Positions 47,182 through 59,622 of a stretch of DNA of 64,000 bases are shown here, piece by piece. A model generated the notes under the pieces. That model was not told the DNA's origin. It did not search any database and saw only the letters and a list, made by a program, of their open reading frames with translations. Within the stretch, counting starts at the first letter, position 1. Each line of letters begins with the position of its first letter. Both the position numbers and the translations under genes were made by a program. Source of the stretch: Lingula anatina (Eukaryota > Brachiopoda > Lingulata > Lingulida > Lingulidae); assembly GCF_001039355.2 (NCBI RefSeq), contig NW_019776067.1:59107-123106 (forward strand), written 5' to 3'.

Positions 47182-47296
47182 CGAGAAATATTTTAATTCC
47201 ACACTGATGATGTCATTGACTGTTCTTTGTACATATTGATTCCATGAAAACCATGAGACATCACTGTACAAGTATGTAGTAAATTCAGCAAATACT

Positions 47297-47306
47297 AATA
47301 AATAAA
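47297..47306 (+). terminator. SMIM12 polyadenylation signal
   Basis: Two overlapping AATAAA hexamers about 330 bases after the SMIM12 stop codon. Confidence 0.6.
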
Positions 47307-47579
47307 AAGTTATGTAGACAACATTTTTATGATAAAGATTGTTTGGCTGGTGTCGGAAGTAAGCATTTATGTAGAAAAATTAATTTAAGAGAAGTTACAT
47401 TAGTTGGGTCACCATGAAATATAAATGTGGACAGTTATAATAAGATGAACAAAATGTTATTATTGAAACAGCTGTTAAAATAAAATATGCAAAATATTTA
47501 TTGTAATTTCTTTAACAATTTTTTATAAAATTGGTTTTTATATGTTGAAAGATGTCTTTATTTCTAATATTTCTTTCAA

Positions 47580-48345
47580 CTAGAGGATCAGAGAGGCAAT
47601 ACCTCCTCCAGGTTTTGTACCACCAGCTGGAGTAAGCGCATTCGTATGGAAAACAAGCTCTACAAAATGCAGTGAACAAGAGTTCTCAATTTTTTTTTGT
47701 AGGAAATAACATTTTATTACAAAATCATGGGGAAAAGTAAAAGGTCAAATGCAAGGTTGCACTAAGATTGTGAATATAGGACTTCCCATCCAAGAGATTT
47801 TCAATTTTGACATTTAATGGCTGCTTCTCCCGTAATAATGCACCGATTGACCCTAAAGTTACGAAGATGAAAGATGAAAGATGACCCTAAATGTATGACA
47901 TACCTATAATATTATAGGTCTAAGTGTAGTTTCTGAAAATTGGCACAAATAATTTTTTTTTATATTATTTTTTTTTTTTATATTATAATTTTTTTTTATA
48001 TTATAGTAAAGGTCAAAGGTCATATCCAAGAGCATATTTAAGATCTCCACGTGTCTTTTGGTCAGCCACTTTATTAATTTTTTTCCAAAGTTACTTCCGT
48101 TTTGGAGGTATTTAGCATTTAATTTTGCAAATTCCGGACAAGGGCGCATTGTCACAACCGCCACACCTAGACCGGTGAACCGGCAAAGCCCAAAATTTAC
48201 GTGGATAGAGTTGGCATTATATATGACCTAAATCCCAAGAGATGAGTAGCCTACGGAGGGTCTTGGGGGAGAAGCAGTAACGGTGACATGGCGGACGAGA
48301 CGGATCGGACCAATACCATGAGTATCGCCAGCGCCGCGATACACA
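47580..48345. repeat. Dispersed repeat copy B
   Basis: Reverse-oriented relative of 16403-16866. TAGAGGATCAGAGAGGCAAT, GACCTAAATCCCAAGAGATG and GAGAAGCAGTAACGGTGAC all have complements in copy A. This copy lacks the GC-rich minisatellite but is longer, with T-rich tandem units (about 47950-48004). Family unknown; possibly a non-autonomous DNA element. Confidence 0.7.
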
Positions 48346-49299
48346 TGGTATATTCCTCCCATCCTTAATTTACAGTAGCAGTTCTGGTCTTGGTGCAAGT
48401 GTCTAAGGACGACTTTTTTTTATTTACTTATATATTTTAAAATATATTTTATTTATTTTTATTTTTGCAAGTTTAGCACGTGCCTCGAATTAGAGCAGGA
48501 CGGGCAAAAACTAGTGATGGTAACTACTGTTTCTTTTTGAAGTTCAGATATCGGCCGTTGCTTTATTATTATTATTATTTCATTATTATTTTGATTATCA
48601 GCATTGCATCCTTCTCGGTGCAATCGATGTAAATTCTTTTGAAGTGATACAAAGCACTTACGGGAAAATCGTTTTATCTCGAGAACACACATCACTCAAT
48701 GGGTTTAGAACATTTGACAAAAACATTTTTGGAAAACAATAGAAGACAGAGAAGTCTGGATGTCTTTCTATCAGTAGAAAATCATTATGCAGAGAATGTG
48801 CAGACACGTTAAAAGGTTACCATGATATCAGAAATATATTAACAGTTGCAGTTACACTGTAAGTCCGCTAACTATATCTTGCACAATCCGTGCAGTGGAT
48901 TCACGTTATGCTCCTTATTTCCCCGGAGATTCGGGGCACTGAAAAACTACACTGTGGATGTGTACCTTGTTTGTTTTAATCGTTAGGTGAGACAAAGTTA
49001 CAGCCTAGTACAGAGGAAATGATCTTTTGATGCAATGCTTCATACTTTGTTATATTTTCGCTCCTTTAAAAACAAACTCAGCACCGTCGGTTGACACACT
49101 CGCTTCATCAGTACGCTAACGCAACAACCGCAATCATTTTCTGCCTAAGAGCTCCTTTCCTCATTCATTTCGCTCCTACAACAGAAGATACTCCTGTGTA
49201 TGTAGTTGGGTACATATTCCTTCTCAGCTCTACTGAATTTTCACTAATGGCATTCCCCTCGCTGCTGGAAACGATCACCATTGCAAGGTCAGGCCGATG

Positions 49300-50088
49300 T
49301 CAACGTGTGACGTCAAAATTGTCAACTAGGCCAAATATGCCTGCAAAAACACCCATTGTCATGGCGATACAGCATAATCCGTATGAATAATGAAGTTCTT
49401 GAAAGTAGTAGTCCGGGAAGTTGACTCCAAATGACACAACGCCAACGACCAGCAATAGATCTGAAACATATGAAAAGAAGTGTTTCGCATTTAGTGTTTT
49501 TAAATGAAAAAAGGACTTTTTTGTGAGATTTTTTCATTCCATCCATCGACATCGGTGGTCTGTACTAAGCCCAAACTTTGTTGCCATAGCTGGTGTGGGT
49601 GGGCCTACAGAATGAAACCTACGGCAAACCTCTATTGCTACATTGCACACTTATTGCCACTGAAAACTGAAAATTCGGTTATAATTAAACGCGATTTCAC
49701 ATTTATCAAAATGAAAATTTGAGGCCCATTTACGGAAACCGTATTGTAGTACCTAGCTCAGGTTTAATACTGCCATTGAGGCCATTTTAATAGCTGCTCT
49801 TGTGTGGGTGAAAATCGGGAAACAGAAAAAAAGAAAGCATTTTACCACAAAATGCTAATACATGTCACATGCTGAACTTTTGGCTTTTGCTCAAACAATG
49901 GGGCTTTGGATAAACATAATCAGAGAATGGAAAACATATATATTATCACTTCAGAAAAAAATATGTAATGAAAATACGCTCTTAAGTTTATATCCATAGA
50001 TTATCAGAATTATACGTAATGAAATTATATATGTAATGAAAATACTCTCTTAAGTTTATATCCATAGATTATCAGAATTATAGTTTTC

Positions 50089-50119
<31 letters not shown>

Positions 50120-52340
50120 GAATGTTATACCTAGAGTGATAAACCTGTTAATTTTTAAACCTAACACATCTAGTGTTTTAATATTAAAATGAAACGCCAA
50201 CGCAGCGTTTGGTTGTGTAGCCTATGTTATCTTAAACGCTGTTTTCGAAGCTCTACGAATCCAGCCCCTGAACACCTAAAGCAATAATCAAAGTTTAAAA
50301 CCACCTTGTAATAAGCTCCAGGGATAAACAGTTTACATGGATTTTTAAGCTTCCCTGAATATATTTGAGTCATTTAAACACATTTTCGTCGTTTCAAATT
50401 GCCATAAAGTTTATTTCAACAGCATGAATAAACAGCGTCACTCTCAGCTCAAACACACCCTTGATGCGAGCTGGTGTTCTGTGTTGATATTAAAAAGTAC
50501 TCGAATGTCTCTCAATCGAACCATGCAAAACTTATTTAATCTATTACGTTTTATTGTACAGAATTTTAATCAGAAACTGTACATAACATGCCTTCTTACC
50601 TCCAGCAAAACACAAGGATATCCACAATGCTTTCGACATTTTATTTTTGAAAGCTTCCACAAACATGCGCAGAATAAGAATCAGTAGGGAAATGACCATG
50701 GCGGCTGACCCGAGTGCCACTGTCCACTGCGTTGCCCAAAAATAACCTGGAATAGTGCGGATATTAAGCTTTTTTAATAGCCCTAATTGCTCATAAGCTT
50801 GTTTCCATTAAGACCCAGACCGGTTTGTGTCTAAATTTCTCCAATATTTGGTGTTGATTGGACCAAGTGCAGTAAAACTGCTTGTCAGAAGCACTAGGAG
50901 TAAAGGTTGAATACCTCTCGTTTAAACCTGCCAAAACTTGCCTTTACGTTACGGTGTCGACAAGGTTATGTATCTGAAACGTATAGAATTAAGTGCAAAG
51001 TCACAAAAAAGATATCACTTGCTTGCAAATCATCAATCATCCTTTCTTCTGAATGATGCCCTTTAAATGGAATTAAACGTAATTACCATTCAGTATCCAC
51101 ATACCCCCCCCCCACCCCAAGGATCTTCACGAATAAAAAAGTGTAATATTTGATGCATTTTGATTGAAGAATCTAATTTGTGGCATTTTCGCGAAAGGTT
51201 AGATTGAAAACGTGAACTGCCCTTTAGTAAATAGAATCCTTCCGAGAACATAAAAAAACTAGAAATGGTTTGACATTTTAGGTTGCTCATCTCGGTTAAG
51301 TTAGGAATATCATACCGTGTGTTTTGACAGACAAATTCCGGCTAAATTTTGTGAAGATTTAGTGTAGACCCATTCGCAGTAGACAGTGCATTTCATGCAA
51401 ACTTGGGACATTGAAAGGAAATAACACATTATTCACCCTTCAACCCCACCCTATCCTATCCCATCCCACTCCACCCACCCCACCCCATCTATATCATGTG
51501 TATTCAAATTGTTGGCAAATGCTCGTCTGCAGTCTGCAGTGAAAATTCGATCTGAAAAATGCACGAAAAAGGATGAAATTGTGGGTTAACGAGCTCTACT
51601 GAAAGGGAAATCCGTAGTAAGATGATATAGGCGAACACGGTAAAATAAAGCTAATGTTACAATTTCCACAAATTTGCACTGTTTTCGAGCATAGAAAGAT
51701 AGGATAAAAAGATCATCAGCCAACAGCAGAAACGCAATTAGAATGAGCTTGGGAGGATTATTTAACACACATTTGAAGAGTTCTTTCAATTATAACAAAC
51801 GAAATACATGCAATGAGCAATATGCACCACGTCATTACGTCAAGTTGAAATGTTGGACTTCCACTTCCAAGTACATTAATTACATTCATTCGGCTAGTGT
51901 TTATAAAACAAAAATAGATCCGTCTTCCACTTTAGTCTCCATGAAGCAGAATGCACAGGGTAATTATTTGCCAATTCGGCCTGGAGAAACAATCCCTCTA
52001 TCTTCCTACAAATATCTTACGTGCTTCTATATATTAAACCGATTTATGGTTTGTTTTGCGCATAATCATAAAAACAGATTCAGAATGCTTTGTTTATCAA
52101 TCGACAAAACAGAGGGCGTGTGGTGCAAAGAGGAATTTTTTCCATATAGTCTCTCATAGTAAAGGTAACTTCTCGCGAAATGTATATATGTATGAATAAT
52201 GTAAAACAGTCGAATAGTAGTTCGATCATTTAGAGTCCATTTCGATATTCTAATGAGGTGAAATAATTTCATGGCTCTATGCATACATTATACCAAACGC
52301 ATGCGCTAGGGTCCATGTTTTACTGTTGTTTTAATGGGCC

Positions 52341-52377
<37 letters not shown>

Positions 52378-52680
52378 TGTTAAAACTTCAGCCAGGTTCT
52401 ATGAAATAACGCATTGTCTTCCTGCTTTCAAATTCCTATAACAGGTAAACTAAACCCATGCACTCTTACCTGCCTGGACCTCACTCCAAGGACGGTTACC
52501 ATTATAAAAACAGTCGCTCTTCGTATTCTTGATTCCAGTGTAGTCGCAATACTCCCAAAGACCTTGCCATCGCTCTATCTTACCCGTAACCTTGCCCCAT
52601 CCTATTGTAGCCACCGCAATAACATTTAAAAGGTTGCTTAAAACAAGAAATATAAGAGCAGACTTCAGGAGAAACGACAT
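49300..52680 (-). CDS. Claudin/PMP22-superfamily four-span membrane protein
   Basis: Three minus-strand exons join in frame: 52680-52470, 50746-50600, 49460-49300, giving 172 residues. Four hydrophobic segments: SALIFLVLSNLLNVIAVAT, VALGSAAMVISLLILIL, ALWISLCFAG...LLLVVGVVSF and YGLCCIAMTMGVFAGIFGLV. The first extracellular loop has the family signature W-x-GLW-x-x-C...C (RWQGLWEYC...DCFYNG). Such proteins form cell-cell junctions or act as membrane regulators; the C-terminal tail is short (about 7 residues) and lacks an obvious PDZ ligand. Only this membrane core is conserved-looking. An in-frame ATG at 52881 in a good context (ACCATGA) would add 67 N-terminal residues, unusual for claudins. 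The precise subfamily is not resolved. Confidence 0.82.
49961..50082. repeat. Tandem duplication, period 68 bp
   Basis: ATATGTAATGAAAATACGCT... (49961-50013) recurs at 50029-50082 with one change. It lies in intron 2 of the claudin-like gene and is followed by a poly-A run (about 50090-50114). Confidence 0.9.
52344..52374. repeat. (GT)n microsatellite
   Basis: About 15 GT units in intron 1 of the claudin-like gene. Confidence 0.95.
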
Positions 52681-53535
52681 ATTGATGGGCGCTCTGCTTA
52701 AGCTCTTAATTGAAATCGTGCCGAGGCCAGGTAGCGAAAGCACTTCAGGTAAAACAGTCTCCTCTGTTTCTCTGTTTATTTTGTGAAGTATATTGAAGCC
52801 TCCTCGTAAAAGGAACACATCCTTTAACGATCTCCAAATGTCCAATCTCTTAATGCTCTTGCACTCTCGTGTCATGTTCATGGTTCGACCCAATAACTTG
52901 AACTTTGATAAACTTGCGTCAAGGTAATATACACTAAGGTATGCAGGCGGTGAAAGTTCCAGAGGGAGAGCATGCCTCTTGACGCTGTGCTGGGACTGTT
53001 AACCTGCTTAACTGATGTACTTTGGTGGCTAGCAATTATGTGGATTTCTGGTTTTTTTTAATCCATTAATCTTGGTATCTCCATCATTGGATTAACCATT
53101 GGATTAATAGAAATTATAAAAAGTTATCTTTGCCAGATTAATTAAACTGGCACCAAAAAGAGAACGTTTCATTAACTATTGGCCCTATCGCTTTCCAACA
53201 GAAACATCTGGCGCGAGTTTCTGGTCTATCACTTCACTCTACTTGGCTACGCCTTTTAATGCCTCATTACATTAAAAAGACGGAAATATGTGCTAGGTTT
53301 ATCGAGCAAATGGTAGAGTTTAAAATCTGAAGGAGGTGTGCTTGGGACTAATCCAGTAAATAATACTGACCCAAAAACGTAAAAAGTAGGACAAGGCTAA
53401 CCTCAACAATAGAAAGACATTTTTAACTATGATTGAAGCGACTCTTAAAATTTCGAATAATTGTTCGCATTAATTGATTACGTTAAATAGAGAGTTTACA
53501 ACGTAATGTTTGCTCGAACATCAGATTTTATTCAT

Positions 53536-53537
<2 letters not shown>

Positions 53538-53597
<60 letters not shown>
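53538..53597. repeat. (ATT)n microsatellite
   Basis: About 20 ATT units between the claudin-like and coiled-coil genes. Confidence 0.96.
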
Positions 53598-53866
53598 TTG
53601 CCTACATATTTCAAAACCTACGATGTTCTAAATTATTTACAAAATGTTTCAGTTAGAAATAATTGAGTTTTGTGTAGCTTGCTTGTTGTAGTGGAAATAG
53701 CAGGAAGAAAATGAAGGTAACTGCTTTAAAATTTTAGACCTCCATGAAGAACATATATACAGAAATAAGTTATTGATTTAAAAGATCTCGTGTCTTCATT
53801 CACCAAAAATTAATACTAGTTCAGGTACACTGTAATTTCATGCATAATCTTTTATCAGCCTATCAA

Positions 53867-53872
53867 TTTATT
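53867..53872 (-). terminator. Polyadenylation signal of the coiled-coil gene
   Basis: AATAAA on the minus strand about 65 bases after the stop codon of the coiled-coil gene. Confidence 0.5.
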
Positions 53873-53935
53873 CTCCGAATTCGGTTGATGCAGTTACATA
53901 ATGGCCGTATGCCATAAAAGTATAATACATTTTGT

Positions 53936-56624
53936 CTATTTGGATTTCCAAAACTGGAGTTTGCTCTTCATGGTCCTCTTAGACTGGGAAGGTTTAATTT
54001 CTTCCTTGGCTGGGGGATTTTCCTGTATTTCTGCACATGCGCCATCTGTTGGAAACTTACCGAACCCAGTGTTGCCCTGCAAAGCAATCTGCTCCACGTC
54101 ATTCCCATCAGCAGAGAAGGTAGAGGTTAAATGGGCATGACCATTACTTGAGTAGGCTAAATCATCTTCGAGACGAGTATACTGAGCAATATTTTGATCG
54201 TCTGGAATTGAGCGCCCATCAATTTTCAGCAGGGAGATTAACTGGTTAAGTTCTGCAATTCTCGTCTGCATCAGGGTTTTTCTCTTTTTCTAATTCATAC
54301 ACTTGTAGTTCGAAGGTACTCATCTGAAATTTTAAAAAAAGTAGAAGTAGAAATATAATATTCAAACCGACGGAATGAGTGGCAACTGTTTGGTTCATTA
54401 ACAAGATGCATCAAAGTAAATTGGGAAAGGTATATACATTGAAGGGCTGTTCTGATTGCCGTAAATATAAAACTAACCTGTTGTTGGAGTTGATACTTTT
54501 CCTTTCGGGACAATATGTTGAACTCTTGCTTTTCCAGGAAACTGATTAAACGATCAGGACTTTTCTCTAGATGATAAAAAAAAGGACAAATATTTTTAAA
54601 AGTTACAGAATATAAGTAACCTTGTAAGCAGCAAAATTGGCTGAGTGAAAAAATTGACCATTTCTGGTGTAGACTTACTGTTTTGCAGAAAATCATTAAA
54701 AAATGCCAAGTTTAAAAGTGGCCATTGAGACAACACAGTGGAAAAAATATAGCAAAGTTTTCAAGAATCCATATCAAGTTTGCTTTCTAATTGAGTAATT
54801 AGCATATATTGCATGAAAAAATATTTGCACACCAACAACTAACCTTTCATTTTCTGAAGAACTAAGCTTTGTTCCCGGGTGACTTGATTAAGTTCTTCTA
54901 GTGAATTTTTCTGCAGGTTTGCGGTGTTTTTCGCCAATGCAGCCATCTCCTCCTTTATAAGATTAATTCACGATCAGAATAAGAATTGCTTAACTTATAA
55001 CATATATCGAATACATGTATTTTCAACAATTTTCATGTCTTCTGAAAACCATTTGTCTTTCTCAAGTGCAAGAAGCAGTGATTAAATTATTTAAATCTAC
55101 ATGTAAAAAATATTTTCGTGTCTTACTCGACTATAGAGTAATTATCACCTTTCCCCCTTTTCCTTTTATTCTAAATGAGACCTTTCACCAAGAACATGAA
55201 CCTACAAGTACAAGAATAGAAAATTACTTTTGCTTTTATCAGTTCCTTGGAGAAGTTATCTAAATCTCGATCTCGCATAGCTAGGGCCAGTGTTAACTCC
55301 TTATTCCTCCTCTTTAGATCATCTCTCTCCCGAGCCTCCGCTATTTCTTTTTTGTCTTTTTCTATTAGTATTTCATTTAACGCGGCAATGGTCATCTCCT
55401 GTTGGGCTGTTTTTTCACTCTTAAGACTTAATTCTTTAGTCAGACGTTCTGTAAAAAGAACAGATCTCACTAGTTGTGGGCTTTTCATTTCCCAGGTATA
55501 TAGTTTGTATCAACGTATTTCTTTAAGTAGTATGTATGAATATAAATTTTATCAAAAAACTGTGCACCTACTCTTTAAACAAACATTAACTTAACTGTCC
55601 AATTGAATTGAAAATCAGTAAAAGTGGCCAACCATACCGAGTTCTACTTCTAGGTCTACAACTTTTGCCAATGCAACCAACTTTTCCTCTTGCAGGGAAG
55701 CATTCCGACGGCACAGCGTTTTTATCTGTTCAACTTTACCTTTAAAGTCTTTTGTGATTAGTGCTGTGGATGAAAAATCAGAGTAATAAATGTTATCTTA
55801 ATCCTTTTTATTGTTACTTTAATATTAATTTCAATATGTTTATCTTGTAAAATTCTGGCTAGGACAAATGTAAGTAATTTCTTATCATCATTTCCACAAG
55901 TATACAAAGAGTGGACTTTTCCCAACCCCTCCTCTCCCTCTTCAGAGACTACAATGCGAAAAGCTAAAAGTGGTGACCTTTGACAGCATTTAGATCATCA
56001 TTTTTAATATTTTTCAAAAGCGTCCATCAGGCATCACCTCTTCCCCGACCCTCCCCCAAGCGTACGGTTTGTAAAAAAATGATGATAAAAATAAATAACT
56101 CCGAGATCATTTGGTAAATGATTATCAGATTGTAATGAGTACTAAAGACAAAACGTTCCATCATGGTGTTATTTCTATATTGATATAAGAAGGTAAACTC
56201 ACTCATGTTTTTCTCAGACTCCGTTACATGAATTGTCAACGACTCAATCCTATCCTCCAAGGCTTGCATAACTCGACCACTGCTGTTGGCTGCCTTCATG
56301 TTGACTTCCATAGTGAGCACGGTTTGACGAAGACAATCTTTCAGGGTGAGGAATGCTTCTTTTGAGAAACATATTTGTGGATCAGTTTGAAGGGCTATTT
56401 CACCTTTTTTCACCTTATGCCTTTTGAATAATCCTAATAATAAAGAATAACACAACCGTTCTCATACATTCTGACAAGTGGGAGTTATTTATATAAACCG
56501 TAGTAATTACATCGAATTTCAACATTAAAAATCACTGTCGAGTAAAAATTAAAATAACTCACCCATCATTGAAGTTTACCAAGCTGTTCATATCAATATA
56601 TGCTAATGAACCTTTGGTTGACAT
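53936..56624 (-). CDS. Coiled-coil protein gene, seven exons, two apparent frame breaks
   Basis: Minus-strand exons: 56624-56563, 56433-56203, 55763-55638, 55448-55228, 54952-54844, 54566-54478, 54323-53936; exons 2-6 join in consistent phase. The start MSTKGSLAYIDMNSLVNFND is followed by long heptad-like stretches such as MQALEDRIESLTIHVTESEK, KGKVEQIKTLCRRNASLQEE, ERDDLKRRNKELTLALAMRD and RIAELNQLISLLK. The tail is polar and ends in KLQFWKSK. No other domain is visible, so a structural or cytoskeletal/centrosomal role is only a guess. Exon 7 begins in one frame (STFELQVYELEKEK) and continues in another after a homopolymer at 54274-54281. The exon 1-2 junction is also off by one base (GGG at the donor). 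Either sequencing errors or a decaying gene. Family not recognised. Confidence 0.72.
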
Positions 56625-56629
56625 GAAAA

Positions 56630-56654
56630 TGACGTCATATCACTTATGACGTAA
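56630..56654 (-). promoter_or_regulatory. Paired CRE sites at the start of the coiled-coil gene
   Basis: TGACGTCA (56630-56637) and TGACGTAA (56647-56654) lie 6-30 bases upstream of the first ATG at 56624. The perfect palindromic CRE is a CREB/ATF site and is common in proximal promoters. This implies a very short leader or an internal promoter element. Confidence 0.5.
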
Positions 56655-56773
56655 CAGTGTTAACGTCGCCAAAAAGTCATTACGCTCTAAAGGTCGATCC
56701 AAATGCTTAGATCTACAACTAAATAGTCTATTCCACGCATCCACGGGCGTGACGGGAATGTGACGGGAGTAAG

Positions 56774-56795
56774 CCCCCCCCCCCCCCCCCCCCCC
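56774..56795. repeat. Poly-C tract
   Basis: Run of about 22 C just upstream of the coiled-coil gene. Confidence 0.95.
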
Positions 56796-56799
56796 TTCA

Positions 56800-58160
56800 T
56801 CCAACCAACCCTGTTCATTGTTCCTTTTACATTGTCGTTCGCTGGTTCATACCCCGCGTTTCTCTACAGCGAAACAGTTAACATGGTCTGCAACATTTCG
56901 GGGAGAGATAGGTGAAATATAGATTCTGCCAAGATGTCTGCAAAGTTTTAAGCCGCAAATCTGAAGAAGTTGATTAATTTTTAGCCCGTTAAAAAGTTTT
57001 TAATATGCTCTGCTTTAAAGTGGTTCCAAGAGTCACAAATATTTTTCCGGCATCTTCATAATTTTGTCTTGCGTGCTTCCCCCAAAAACCGTCCTTACCT
57101 AAAAAATCGATAATCGCATGGGATTTTTATACAGGCAATTGACCTACTTTGGTCCAGCCCAGTTATCGGCGCTATTTAACAATTTTATGACTTAGGCGTG
57201 AAAACGTGATTCATGTCTATGATATGAAAGTTATTTATATTGATTTGATTAATAAACAGTGTGTGTCGATCAAACCTTTCAAAGATTTTTAGCGCAGGGT
57301 GACATTGCTTTTTAAGGAAAATTGAATATGTGCTCACAACTCAAAAGTAAGGAAGCAAATGCATTTTTCTCTTATATGCAAATTAGATTGCACTGAGTTA
57401 TAAACTGGACAGAAAGGATGTTCATCTCCAGAACGAGGTCGGTGCAACATAATCTAAATGACGCTGCAAACGAAGTTGTCAGCGGGAGGACTGTCAGACA
57501 TTAGTATTTAGGAAGATTTCAAAGAAATACAAAAAAGTTTTTAAATCAATGGAAATATGAAAAAGTTATCATTAGTGGTGCATATATTTTCTCTTTTAGA
57601 TTTAAGAGCACAAAACTAAAGATGATTTGATTTTGTGCTATTAAAATCTATTGAAAAAAATGCTAAATAAACCAAAGAAAATGTCTGATCAATTTTTTTT
57701 AATTACTTGTACATTCACAAATGTAGACAAATGAAATCCGGTGAAACATGCATGTGTTTGCACTGGCGATAACCCAGCCAACTGATGTCCAATTTCAAGG
57801 CTCATTTTTGGCATAATTCTCCCTCAAAACAAGCTCTCCAAGAATATTATTTCAAATAAAAGACTTAAAGTATGACATCATAGCCTTCATTATATTTGAG
57901 AAATACTGCTCATGAACTAAGAAAGTGTGCATAAATTTAATAAGGTTTGTTCTTTGCAATTCTACCCTCCTCCGCCGCCACTCGCCTTCTACTGCTACCA
58001 TTCAAACAAACCGCTCTCAATACTCAGTGTGTAGTGTGCGTCAAAAGTTTAAACTTAATAAAAATATTTACATTTGTAAATATACGGTAATAACATAGTG
58101 TAGACAACACTTTTAAAATCTGGGAGAACAAAAATAATACAGATAGGAACCAGCTCAAAA
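56800..58160. other. Gene-free spacer
   Basis: AT-rich sequence without convincing exons, RNA genes or repeats. Confidence 0.5.
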
Positions 58161-58165
58161 CATGT

Positions 58166-58236
58166 TGCATCGGCCGGGAAGCGCACCAGGACCACCCGGG
58201 CGGCAGGCGATCATTCTACCACTGAACCACCGATGC
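58166..58236 (-). tRNA. tRNA-Gly(GCC)-like sequence, probably a pseudogene
   Basis: On the minus strand a 71-nt sequence starts GCATCGGTGGTTCAGTGGTA and ends CCCGGCCGATGCA, as in animal tRNA-Gly-GCC. The 7-bp acceptor stem is perfect, the A-box GGTTCAGTGGTAGA is intact and the anticodon loop CTGCCGC carries GCC. The anticodon stem has mismatches (ATCGC against CCGGG) and the B-box reads GGTGCGCTTCC instead of GGTTCGATTCC. It is most likely a tRNA pseudogene or a SINE head; no A-rich tail follows. Confidence 0.7.
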
Positions 58237-58630
58237 GAACTTTGCTCAAAGAAATTAGGCCATCCGTTGGACCTCCCTCATCCCTTTCAAACAACGACGT
58301 TTTCAAACTTAGTTCAAAGCCTGGGTCTAGTTGGGCAACTAAACAAACACAAACATACACAATATTTTTTAAAACTGAGTAACCAATATGCCTTTTCTTT
58401 AAAACACCAATTTACATCTTTATTTCTGTGGGACGCAGCGATTAACATAATCACAGTATAAATAAACGTATGTAGGTCTAGCTCTGCCGCTCACAGATGA
58501 GCGTGATGAATGCAGTAACCGTTAAGCCTCCTTTACACTTGACGGGGCAGATCTAGAGATATTTTCTGACAGACTTCCAAATTATCTTTGTTGGCTCATC
58601 CTCCACTGCCCGATCCCTACCCTCGCACGC

Positions 58631-58638
<8 letters not shown>

Positions 58639-58662
<24 letters not shown>

Positions 58663-58678
58663 GCACGCACACACACAC
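58639..58678. repeat. (CA)n microsatellite
   Basis: CA units with a few CG interruptions. Confidence 0.95.
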
Positions 58679-58699
58679 ATATAATAAGGATTGCGAACA

Positions 58700-59620
58700 C
58701 TTTATTAGGGGCTGTTTCAAATCTTTAATTTCTTCTTTTATATCACTGCTCATTTTGGGTTTTCCTCAACCATGTTTTCTTGTTTTTTTCTCGGAAGTAA
58801 TGCCTGGGCATGCGCATGCTTAAAGATACCCTGAGAGAGATCTTTTTCGTGAATGTTCGCGGCCGTGTTTGAACTGAATTGTTTTAAATATCGATCCCAA
58901 AGCCATTCAAGAATACGAATAACATTACCTCATGCAATAAAGGAGAGATATTGAAAAAATATTAGAGCCTATCAAGAATCTTACAGGTCGATCGCGAGTT
59001 ACCTATCATTATTACCTTGCTTGGGAAGTGCGAGGATGCGTAAGAAACAAGTTTTAACAATTAAAATTGTTTACGAGCTCTAGCGTTCCACTTCTGAACA
59101 AGTGCCAGGCATTTTAAATGCAATTAGTAAGCTTGCCAACTGATGATAGTTAACTTGGAAGACTGACAGCTTTTGATATGATTTAAATCACTCGAAGCGA
59201 CTATAGTTTCATGGCATCTACATGCACATGTACATGGACTGTCACCGAAGTGTCATAGTGGTGATTTCACGGCCAAATTTCATTAAAAAAACTTCTACAT
59301 TTAAATCTTATTATATTAATATTAGGTTAAAAATATTCAGATGTCTCGGTCATAATGATATTAAATGAAACTGTAAATGTACTTTATTCATTGGAAAGAA
59401 CTGTAACCAAGTTTTAAAGGATGTTTTCAGTTATAATAGGATTTGATAACTTTATTTACAGCTTCATCTCCTAGTTGAAGTTTAAATCAGTCTCAGTTTA
59501 ATAAATGTTAAAGGTCTCTAGTAATATGTCTTAATTCTGTTAATTGGCTTCAATGGCTCTGACTTTCTTAAGGAATCAATGTATTGGATTTATGTGTTTC
59601 TCTCTATGTTTAAGTATATA
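58700..59620. other. Gene-free spacer
   Basis: No exon, RNA gene or complete repeat recognised. One GGCATGCGCATGC word (about 58806-58818) resembles an NRF1 site but has no gene next to it. Confidence 0.45.
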
Positions 59621-59622
59621 TA

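Noticed and set aside
51743-52159. 138-codon open frame on the plus strand inside intron 1 of the claudin-like gene
   Set aside because: Starts with ATG but resembles no known protein, has no domain or membrane signal, and lies antisense within an intron; likely chance.
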